Shown here: positions 55,661 through 64,000 of the stretch, in pieces
How the letters are laid out: each line of letters starts with the position of its first letter
How positions within the stretch are numbered: position 1 is the stretch's first letter
Assembly (NCBI RefSeq): GCF_031143425.1
Contig: NC_090444.1
Span: 1,349,684,323 to 1,349,748,322 of the forward strand
Origin: Pleurodeles waltl
Lineage: Eukaryota > Chordata > Amphibia > Caudata > Salamandridae
Length of the DNA: 64,000 nt
Direction: 5' to 3'
Notes under the pieces: generated by a model
Seen by the model: only the letters and a program-made list of their open reading frames with translations
Told to the model about the DNA's origin: nothing
Databases searched by the model: none
Position numbers and translations under genes: made by a program

Positions 55661-58140
55661 TTAAAAGATGTTCAATGAAAACAGATCGTCAGAGTCTGTT
55701 TTGTCAGGTTGTGTGTTTCCCCAAATTCTCTTTGTTTTGGGAGGGCTCTCCTTGGGCTTTGGTTTTGGAGGTGGCTTCATGGTTTTGGTTGTTTCTTTGG
55801 GAGGGGGTGTCACTTTTGACCTCCGTTTTGGGGGCAGAGGAGTGTCCTGAGGGGTGGGGGGCCTGCATCGCACTCAAGTGCCCTTTAGTGGCAGCTGGAG
55901 ACTTTGGGGGTGGAACAGTATCAGACTGGGTGCTTGAGGTACTGGGCTCGGACCTTCCTCTTACGAGCTGGATGGGGGAGGGAAGAGGTCAAGGCGGGAA
56001 AGGAAAAGCTTCTTAGGGCCAATGGGGTGGGATGTGGGAGAAGGGATGGGAGTGGAGGTAGAGGGAGTGGTTGTAGGAGGAGGAGGTGTGCTGGACTTGG
56101 GTGCAGATGCATAGACAGTGTGCGTGTGTGAGGTGGATGGCTGTTGAAGGTCTGAGTGCGAGCGTTTGTGTGTTTTGGAGGGGGGCAGACAGGGTGGGGA
56201 GGTCAAACAGGACGTGTGGATGAATGTTGTGGTGGTGTCTGCAAGTGAGTTAGGAGTGCTGCATGTGATGGTGGTGACTGCGCATGTGGTGTGTGGGGTG
56301 CATGTCTGCGGGTCTGCTGTTGTGGTGACTGTGTGCAAGGCTGTGCAGGTGGCAGGTTCAGGGACTGTTGATGCAGTGAATGCAGGTGTGAGTGCGGATG
56401 TGACTGTGAGGGAGGAGGAGAAGGGGGGAGACAGTGGATGCAGTGGATGATGTTGTGTGTGCATCTGTGTGTTGGCTGTGTGAGTGCCTGTGGACTAAAG
56501 TGTGCTGCCTGTGTTTGTTTATGCAAGACTTGTATGATGTTTTGTGTGCATGCTTGTCTGAATGTGTGCGTGGGATGGGTTGGGGGTGAGGAGACTGGGA
56601 GGTGGTAATTGGAGGGGGTCGGATGAAACAGGGACACTGGCTGCCGTCAGTGAAGAGCCAGAGCCTGAAACGATCTCTGTAGGGCCGCCAAGCCACTGTG
56701 AATGCCCTCCGGGAAGGCATTGCATTGCTGCATCTGGAATGCCAGCCCCTGGATGGCATTCACTATGGTTGACTGTCCTACAGAGATGGATCTCAGGAGG
56801 TCAATAGGGTGTGAGGTGCTTGGGGCAAAGAAGATGCTCTCCCTCCTGGGTGAGCGGGCACGGCCAAATAGGTGGGGGGCTACTGCGAGGGCAGTGCTGG
56901 TAAGGGGGTGGTCGGTAGAACCTGTAGCTGGGGTGGTTCCAGAGGGGTCACTACCACCAGGGAGCTCCCATCGGAGGAGGAATCAGAGTCAGTAGTATGA
57001 GCTCCTGTCCCCACCATGGTGCTCCCCTCGCCCTCTGTCCCACTGGTCCCCTCGGCGTCGGTGGACTCTGCCTCCTGGGTCCTGTGGACTGCAGCTCCCT
57101 CACTCGCCGGTGCCCCTGCTCCTTCACCAGATGATGCTAATGCACACATGAAAAGGATGACAAAAGGAGTGGGGGGGAGAAAGAAAGGGATAACAGTGTC
57201 AATCACAGCACCAACAGCACAGATGGCATACACATCACTGCCACACACTGAGACTGAGAATGGGAAGTATGGATCACGCCACTAGCATACCATTGGCTAC
57301 CTACCAGAGCAGGTAGGAGCCAAACACTGCCATTTGCACACCAACTGGGACCAACTAAGCCCTATCTGCCAGGGAAAGCCAGCTACCTAGCTATCATATA
57401 CATGCATTTCACCCAATTAATCTAAGCTGGACCATGCAGCAATGTCTAAACTGGCATATTGGGACATCCACTGACTAGTACCCTGCACCCAAATCCAATG
57501 CCAGGAAACAGAGATGGTTGTAAAACCCCCTTGTGGCTGCTGTGATGCTTTCAAGTGCCCATCCAGCTCTGGGTAGGCCACCGCCAGTATGCAGACCATC
57601 AGGGGGGTCAGGTTCCAAAGAGTACCCCTCGTTGGGAGGCCGTCCCCAGCTGGGCCTCTGCGGTCTTCAGGGCCCAGCGTCTCATGTCCTCCCACTGCTT
57701 CCTGCAGTGGGTGCTCCATCTGCTATAGACCCTCAGGGTCCGCACGTCCTTGGCGATGGCATGCCACAACCCCTTCTTCTGATTGGCGCTGACCTCCGGA
57801 GGAAACGCAAACAGTGGGACACCATGAACCAAACAATCCAGCCTGTCACACATATGGCCTACAAACTGCATTTGCCCCTCATCAGGCACACACATGACCC
57901 ATACCTCTGCATTAACACCAGCCATAAACTCCCCCAAATGACACACTTCCAGCACACACACACACACACACAGTCATGTTGCATGCAAAGTACCTATGGT
58001 GTACTCATCTGTTGGTCTGGAGGTCCATACAACTGCCCATTCAGGGGTAGGACCCCATCCATGAGCCTCTCCAACTCCTCCGACGTGAAGGCCAGGGCCC
58101 TTTCCCCTGTTACACGTACCAAGGCAGGTTCCAGACACAG
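55661..58140 (-). pseudogene. Myb/SANT-like protein of Harbinger, type 2
   Basis: It starts near 58105 with ALAFTSEELERLMDGVLP and LYGPPDQQ. After a likely intron (acceptor TTTCCTCCGGAG at about 57795) it continues VSANQKKGLWHAIAKDVRTL, RWSTHCRKQWEDMRRW and KTAEAQLG (57790-57660). After a frame change it reads ILAVAYPELDGHLKASQQPQ (about 57590). 57150-56900 encodes an acidic Ser/Asp-rich stretch (TDSDSSSDGSSLVV), and 56640-55661 a Pro/Thr/His-rich tail ending in PPPKPKPKESPPKTKR. The trihelix Myb-type domain would bind transposon DNA. At least one frameshift is present. Confidence 0.6.
57953..57972. repeat. CA microsatellite
   Basis: A short uninterrupted CA dinucleotide run, 10 units, within the likely intron of the Myb-like gene. 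Confidence 0.8.
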
Positions 58141-58529
58141 GTCACAGCAGCACACGCAGTGGATATGTCATACTGTGGAAATTAAGGAAACAAGTGAAGT
58201 GGTAGAAAGAAAATGGCATTCACGTCTACAGCGGTGAACACTGTTATCGCCGGTGTTGATCATCATTAGTTCTCATACTCCATAGAGGGCCATGTTAGCC
58301 AATAAGGAATTGCACGGCGGTGACGTGGTCGCCGGCTGAGTGAGGTCACTTCCACCTGTCTCTGCATACAGGTCAGGCGGTTGCCATTTTCTAATTATAG
58401 CAAACATGTACAGATTAATAAGTGCGTCACTGTAGTGGAATGTACATACCTAGACAATTCCACTGTCCAACATACAAGCATGTTCTTTGTACACTGCTAT
58501 AGTGTGTTCATGGTTCCTGTTGTCAGTCC

Positions 58530-58757
58530 CTTTTTACTTTTGGGTCCCTTAGGTACCAACCACTGTGGAGAAATAGGAAGGGGAGGCAAGCACCCGTGTA
58601 CAGACCCCTTGTGGACTTGCCTACACTGGAGGACAAGCACATCATACTCACCTATCGTCTGGACAGGGCTACTATCACAGAAATATGTGCACAATTGGAG
58701 CCTGATCTGCTACCTGCTATCCGTTGCACAACAGTAATACCCCCTCTTGTGCAGGTA
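58530..58757 (+). pseudogene. Harbinger transposase N-terminus (truncated)
   Basis: The frame reads VYRPLVDLPTLEDKHIILTY, then RLDRATITEICAQLEPDLLP and IPPLVQV. This is the N-terminal helical part of HARBI1-like transposases (a 'YR......I..L...L.P.L' pattern before the DDE nuclease domain). After IPPLVQV the similarity stops and the sequence becomes the antisense of the other Myb-like gene. The whole DDE domain is lost. Confidence 0.6.
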
Positions 58758-58783
58758 CCATGCAATGGAGACCATGGTGATGT

Positions 58784-60055
58784 TCAGGGCCTGCAATTCT
58801 TGCTTGATATCCTGGGGGTGTTCCCCTGCAGCCGCTGGTTCTCCTGCATGATGTTTATCACCTGAATCATCTTGTCCAGGGATTGTTGGTAAGTCCCCAG
58901 GACATTAGTGAGTGCCTCCTGGGCAGTCTGTTCCCTGGCCCTGTCCTCCCCCTGACGCACAGCTGTCTTCCGACTGTCCCTGGCCCCCTGTGCCTGTGTC
59001 GCTTGAACGGTGTGCCCACTCCCACCGACCCCAGGACCCTCATTGTCTTGCCTGTGAGGTATGGACTGGGTTTGCTGTACGGGTGGGCACACTACTGATT
59101 GACGTGTCCTGGGGACAGAGGTCTGGGGACGTTGGGTGGCTGCTGTGATGTTGGATTCTGAGGGAGGAGGCTCTGTAGTGGACTGGGTGTGGGCCGGGGT
59201 AGCCGACTGATCAGTGGTCCCTGATGGCCCAGGGAGTTCATCCAGAGCCAGAGCTCCAGAGTTGCTGTCATCACTGGGGACATCTTCCGGTGGGGGACTG
59301 GGTAGCCGTGACACCTCCTCGCTGCTGAGATTGGTTGGGGCACCTGTGGGGATGTAAGTGGTGTATTATGCTACTTGTCTGTGACATATTCTGCATCACT
59401 AGCTTCCCCTATATTATTGCTGTTGCTCCACCACCTTTGGTTGTGTATGGTAATGGATTGTTGGATTGTTAGTTCTCCATGCTGTATATGCATTAGTGGT
59501 GGGTGTACATGCAGGGCTGGAAGGGACGTGCATGCAGTGGGCGTAGCATGCAGGGCTTATGATTTCATTTTGGTAATTGTGGTGCACTGTGTGGGATGAT
59601 GGGTGTCAGGGTGAGGGGTCGTGGTGGCATGCAGGTATGGGGGAGGTGATAGGTAGTAGATGTTGATTCACCAGTGTCCAATCCTCCGGCTACTCCAGTG
59701 AGTCCCTCAGGATGCAGGATTGCCAAGACTTGCTCCTCCCATGCTCTCAGCGGAGGAAGTGGAGGTCCACCGCCAGTTCTCTGGATGGCGACCTGGTGCC
59801 TTGCTGCAATGGAACGCACCACCTCTTCCATATGTCGTCCCTTGTGCGTGGATGTAGTCCCACAGCGTTCACCCTATCCACGATCCTCCGCCATAGCTCT
59901 AGCTTTCTGGTAATGGATATCTGCTGGACCTGTGCTCCTAACAGCTGTGGTTCAATCCTGACTATTTCCTCAAAAATGACCTGCATATCCTCATCGGTGA
60001 AATGGGGGTGCCTATGTGGGGACATGGGTGTTGTTTGGTGTGTGTACGTTGTGCA
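58784..60055 (-). pseudogene. Myb/SANT-like protein of Harbinger, type 1
   Basis: The likely start MSPHRHPHFTDEDM at 60055 leads into a Myb/SANT domain (FTDEDMQVIFEEIVRIEP, ELWRRIVDRVNAVG, RTRDDIWKRW; to about 59850). A frameshift near 59835 moves to SIAARHQVAIQRTGGGPPLP and EEQVLAILHPEG. A probable intron runs from GACACTG|GTGAAT (about 59672) to CCCCACAG (about 59343). The second exon has an acidic region (SPPPEDVPSDDSNSG), a Gln/Pro-rich middle and a helical end (ALTNVLGTYQQSLDKMIQVI). It should act as the DNA-binding partner of the transposase. One frameshift disables it. Confidence 0.6.
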
Positions 60056-61077
60056 GAGGGTGATGTGGTGTGGTGTGTGGTGCATGTCGGATAAATTGGT
60101 AGCTGTGATATGTGTGTGAAGTTCTCTTTTGGATTGGCATTGCAAAGTGTAGCCGTCTTCTCGTGTAAGCAAAGGATTGTGGGTGATGTGGGTGTGTTTT
60201 TTATAGTGCTGTTGGTGGGCTGTGTGTATTTGTGTCATGTGTGGGTTTTTTGTTCTGGCCAATGTTGTCATGTTTTGTATTTGGGTGGCCATATCTGCTG
60301 CAGTGGTTTTCACTGCCAATGGTTTACCGCCATTGAATGTCCACTGCGGAGATTCGTGTGTCATTATTTGGAGGGCGTAGTATTGGTGGCGTAACAGTAT
60401 GGGTGGTAATACCAACAGTTTATCACGTACAGTGGGTCTGGCGGATTTGTGGTTGTGGCTGTTTTCTGTTGGTTTTGTATGCATGTGTCATAATCTGGTG
60501 GACGGATGTCCACCTCTGCGGCGGTATGCTGGTGTCAGTCAGCGCAACACTAATCTGTATTTACCGCCAAGGTCATAATGACCACCATAGTCTTGATCAC
60601 TGTGGATCTCCTGAACCTCCCTAACAGGCATGTTGCTATGGTTCTATCAAGATATTTGCCAGTTAGGGCCTTCAATATAGACAGTAGGGATGACTAGTAT
60701 GATTGTGTGAAAGTGCATTCTGATATTATGCGAAAAATGACCTCTAGTTTCTCCTTGCTTCTAGGGCACAATATTGTCAATCCAGGATACATCCTAGCAA
60801 GTTGTGCTGGGGAAGTGTAAGTGCAGTGCATGTAGTGTGAGGTCGTCCCCATGTTCTGCTCACATTTACCTCAATATTTCTTTATTGCTTGTGGTGATCT
60901 CGGATAGGGATCTCTGGGTTTCATCTTAGTATACAATTCTACGTCCACTTCGTCAGGCTGCATCTCCAGCGCCAGCCGTCTTACCATTGAAAGCAGCTAA
61001 GTAGTCAATGTCAAAATTGGGTACTCAAATCCCACCCCCATCCAGTGGGCGCACTGCATTCTCAAATGAAATATTTA

Positions 61078-61992
61078 GGGCCATATTTATACTTTTTGAC
61101 GCAAAACTGCGCCAACGCAGTTTTGCGCCAAAAAAATTAGCGCCGGCTAACGCCATTCTGAAGCGCCATGCGGGCGCCGTATTTATTGAATGACGTTAGC
61201 CGGCGTTAGCCGCCGGCGCTGTCTGGTGTGCATTAAAAAAAACAACGTACACCAGGCAGCGCCGGCGTAGGGGGAAAATGGAGTATGGGCGTCCACAAAT
61301 GGTGCAAGTCAGGCTGAGGCAAAAAAATTGCCTCAACCCGATTTGCGCCATTTTTTTACGACTCCCAACCCCCATTGAAATGACTCCTGTCTTAGCAAAG
61401 ACAGGAGTCATGCCCCCTTGCCCAATGGCCATGCCCAGGGGACTTCTGTCCCCTGGGCATGGTCATTGGGCATAGTGGCATGTAGGGGGGCACAAATCAG
61501 GCCCCCCTATGCCACAAAAAATAAAAAATAAAAATACTTACCTGAACTTACCTTAATGTCCCTGGGGTGGGTCCCTCCATCCTTGGGTGTCCTCCTGGGG
61601 TGGGCAAGGGTGGCAGGGGGTGTCCCTGGGGACAGGGGAGGGCACCTCTGGGCTCATTCTGAGCCCACAGGTCCCTTAATGCCTGCTCTGACCCAGGCGC
61701 TAAAATCCGGCGCTAATGTGGGTTTTTTAGACCCGCCCACTCCCGGGCGTCATTTTTGCCCGGGAGTATAAATACGACGCATATGCATCGGAGTAATTTT
61801 TTAAGACAGGAACGCCTACCTTGCATATCATTAACGCAAGGAAGGTGTTCACGCAAAAAATGACGCTAACTCCATGAACTTTGGCGCTAGACGCGTCTAA
61901 CACCAAAGTATAAATATGGAGTTAGTTTAGCGTCGAATTTGCGTCGAAAAAAACGACGCAAATTCGGCGCAAACGGAGTATAAATATGCCCC
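61078..61992 (-). mobile_element. Harbinger-type MITE copy D
   Basis: A 915-bp element with ends GGGCCATATTTATACT and AGTATAAATATGCCCC, and TTA on each side (61075-61077, 61993-61995). Orientation is as in copy B. It keeps the family hairpins and the minus-strand donor pair CTTACCTGAACTTACC (61539-61554). TTA is the classical PIF/Harbinger target. Confidence 0.85.
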
Positions 61993-61995
61993 TTA

Positions 61996-62901
61996 GGGCC
62001 ATATTTATACTTTTTGACGCAAAACTGCGCCAACGCAGTTTTGCGCCAAAAAAAGTTGAGTCGGCTAACGCCATTCTGAAGCGCCATGCGGGCGCCGTAT
62101 TTATTGAATGGCGTTAGCCGACCGGCGCTGCCTGGTGTGCGTGAAAAAAAACCACGTACACCAGGCAGCGCCGGCGTAGGTAAAAATGGCGTTTGGGCGT
62201 CCAAAAATGGGGCAAGTCAGGCTGAGGCAAAAAAATCGTCTTAACCCGATTTGCGCAATTTTTTTTTGGCGCCCAGACGCCATTAACATGACTCCTGTCT
62301 TAGCAAAGACAGGAGTCATGCCCCCTTGCCCAATGGCCATGCCCAGGGGAGTTCTGTCCCCTGGGCATGGTCATTGGGCATAGTGGCATGTAGGGAGGCA
62401 CAAATCAGGCCCCCCTATGCCACAAAAAAAAATTATAAAAAATACTTACCACAACTTACCTTTTCTTCCCTGGGATGGGTCACTCCATCCTTGGGTGTCC
62501 TCCTGGGGTGAGCAAGGGTGGCAGGGGGTGTCCCTGGGGGCAGGGGAGGGCACCTCTGGGCTCATTCTGAGCCCACAGGTCCCTTAACGCCTGCCCTGAC
62601 CCAGGCGTTAAAAAGAGGCGCAAATGCGGGGTTTTTTGCCCCGCCCACTCCCGGGCGTCATTTTTACCCGGGAGTATAAATACCACGCACATGCCTGGGA
62701 GTCATTTTTTAAGACGGGAACGCCTACCTTGCATCTCATTAACGCAAGGAAGGTGTTCACGCAAAAAAATGACGCTAACTCCATGGACTTTGGCGCTAGA
62801 CGCATCTAACGCCAAAGTATAAATATGGAGTTAGTTTTGCGTCTAATTTGCGTCGAAAAAAACGACGCAAATTCGGCGCAAACGGAGTATAAATATGCCC
62901 C
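61996..62901 (-). mobile_element. Harbinger-type MITE copy E, tandem with copy D
   Basis: A 906-bp element that begins directly after the TTA shared with copy D (61993-61995) and is followed by another TTA (62902-62904). It has the same orientation as D but many point differences, so D and E are separate family members, not a recent duplication of one copy. Confidence 0.85.
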
Positions 62902-62904
62902 TTA

Positions 62905-64000
62905 GTCTTTGATGGCCCCACATTAGACCAGATAGGATAGATATCAGGTTTTGAAAAAAACAAGCCTACAATGGACAAGGTAAGAGCCATGAAGTAATAA
63001 AGCAATCTGGGTACCGGACAGCTTTCCAGAATTGGGGGGGGGGGATAAATGATACCTCAGTTCAGAATGGGAGGGACTACCTAATATTATTGATGCACTT
63101 GATCAGGTTCCCGCCTTTCAGTTTGCTGTCCGTATGATAAAACAGAACCCCTATGTATTTAAACGTTTCTGACTCCCAACACAAGGAGTCAGCCAGATAC
63201 CTAGAGGGATAGTACAAACTGGGTCCTTAATGGGGAGCAGAGACGACTAGTCCCAGTAAATTTGAAGACCAGATTCAGCACCAAACTTGGTCAGCAGTGG
63301 TACCAGGTGGGCGAGAGTTGTCTCCAGGTCTCTCAAGAAAAGCAATTTGTCATCTGCATACCTTGCTTCTACATAGTGTCTGCCACAGACATTGATGTCC
63401 CGATCCCTGCCACGAGCCCTTAACAACCATGCCAATGGCTCCAATGCTAATACAACCTAGATAAGTGATAGAGGGCATCCCTTTCGGGTTCCTCTACATA
63501 TTAGCCATCTATCATAGAAGACGTGGCCTGCCCATACCTTAGCAAGTGTCTGCGAATGCAGTTTTTGAATCCATTTTGATATGTTTCCCTTAACCCCTAA
63601 GGAACGTAAAAACCTTGAAGCGGTAGGGCCACAAAAGTGTATGAAAAAGACTTCTCAGTATCTAGAGAGGCTACAGACAGGGAACCAGGCACATTGCTTA
63701 TCCGGTACATAATGTGCTGAAGGGGTCATGGATTGATATGGGTGTTTCGAACTGGAACAATTCCGCATTGGTCTGTGTGTACTAAACAAAGCAGATATAT
63801 AAGCAATTGATTTGCTGTTAATCTACCTAGAATTTTACATTCATTGGTAAACAGAGATAGGGTCTGTAGGACTGGACATCCAGCGGGCCCTGGCCCTATT
63901 TAGACAGGGCCACTATAATTGTCTCCATAGTCGATTCCCGGAGCACTCCAGCACAATAAGGTTTGTTATACATAGTGTGCAAACAATTGGCAAGCTGCAC
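62905..64000 (-). pseudogene. L1-like reverse transcriptase core with YADD
   Basis: This holds the RT motifs missing from the 38-43 kb element. SYRP, GTRKGCPLS and ARYADDKLLF are recognisable in order. YADD, the metal-binding active site, is intact, but stop codons after GCPLS and in the upstream region show that it is no longer translated whole. The frame 63444-63247 is the longest intact part. Confidence 0.7.

Larger units (their letters stand above)
55640..60605. mobile_element. Harbinger transposon region with two Myb-like genes
   Basis: Contents: a Myb/SANT-like gene on the minus strand (about 58140-55661), the first part of a HARBI1-type transposase on the plus strand (about 58530-58757), and a second, different Myb/SANT-like gene on the minus strand (60055-58784). 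The right end is marked by the subterminal GTCATAATCTGGTGGACGGA and AAGGTCATAATGA (60567-60580). Harbinger elements normally carry one transposase and one Myb-like protein that helps it enter the nucleus and bind DNA. Here the transposase body is missing. Either two elements are joined or this family has two Myb genes. Confidence 0.6.
60606..64000 (-). mobile_element. L1-like LINE ORF2, interrupted by tandem MITEs, runs off the window
   Basis: Read right to left from the edge: YRPYLCLPMN, DQCGIVPVRNTH, SLDTEKSFSYTF, CRGTRKGCPLS (about 63500), LEPLAWLLRARGR, then RYADDKLLFLRDLETTLAHL (about 63365-63305), LTKFGAESGLQIYWD and a thumb region to about 62905. After the two MITEs it resumes at 61074 with ISFENAVRPLDGGGI and VPNFDIDYLAAFNGK, the normal next block of L1 ORF2. 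Stops occur, for example just after GCPLS. The 5' part lies outside the window. Confidence 0.75.

Overview
The window looks like intergenic and intronic DNA of a vertebrate with a very large, transposon-packed genome. A salamander (newt or axolotl type) is the best guess. The reasons are the layered DIRS-like, L1-like, Penelope-like, Ty3/gypsy-like, hAT and Harbinger elements, the many copies of a MITE with GGGCCATATTTATACT ends, and the near absence of host exons. All identifications come from reading the bases and translations; no database search was possible.

Layout. 0-3.1 kb: a decayed minus-strand LINE-like ORF1 beside a CpG island that has a good minus-strand splice donor. 4.2-5.4 kb: a degenerate satellite built in a 5-bp register. 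6.2-11.4 kb: two Penelope-like element (PLE) copies head to head, forming an inverted repeat with arms of about 2.48 kb around a 135-bp centre. The pair is enclosed by one 14-bp direct repeat, and each arm carries a GIY-YIG endonuclease reading frame and a type I hammerhead-ribozyme-like motif. 15.8-18.3 and 45.4-47.7 kb: two opposed copies of a large LTR-like repeat. About 20.1-20.28 kb: one probable host exon resembling UBE3D. 21.8-22.9 kb: a Harbinger-type MITE nested in a smaller relative. 24.2-25.0 kb: a non-autonomous hAT element with an exact 8-bp target duplication. 25.6-34.1 kb: two decayed DIRS-like elements, the second with Gag, RT, RNase H and tyrosine recombinase remnants, split by another MITE. 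34.4-38.1 kb: an LTR-like block, a 68-bp minisatellite, hairpins and CA-rich repeats. 38.2-43.0 kb: an L1-like element that has lost its RT core. 43.5 kb: a decayed hammerhead-like motif. 47.7-51.3 kb: a gypsy integrase remnant and an LTR split by a MITE. 52.5-55.6 kb: a plus-strand L1-like 3' half holding a Harbinger fragment. 55.6-60.6 kb: a Harbinger region with two different Myb/SANT-like genes and only the start of a transposase. 60.6-64 kb: an L1-like ORF2 interrupted by two tandem MITEs that share TTA duplications.

Layering. The MITEs sit inside L1, DIRS, LTR and other repeats, so they are among the youngest insertions. Almost every transposon gene is frameshifted or interrupted; the best preserved frame is the PLE endonuclease at 8.8-9.6 kb. 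The most unusual object is the PLE inverted dimer: one transcript through it could form a hairpin of about 2.5 kb with a ribozyme motif in each arm. Stretches said to hold nothing are ones where neither a gene nor a known element was recognised by eye.
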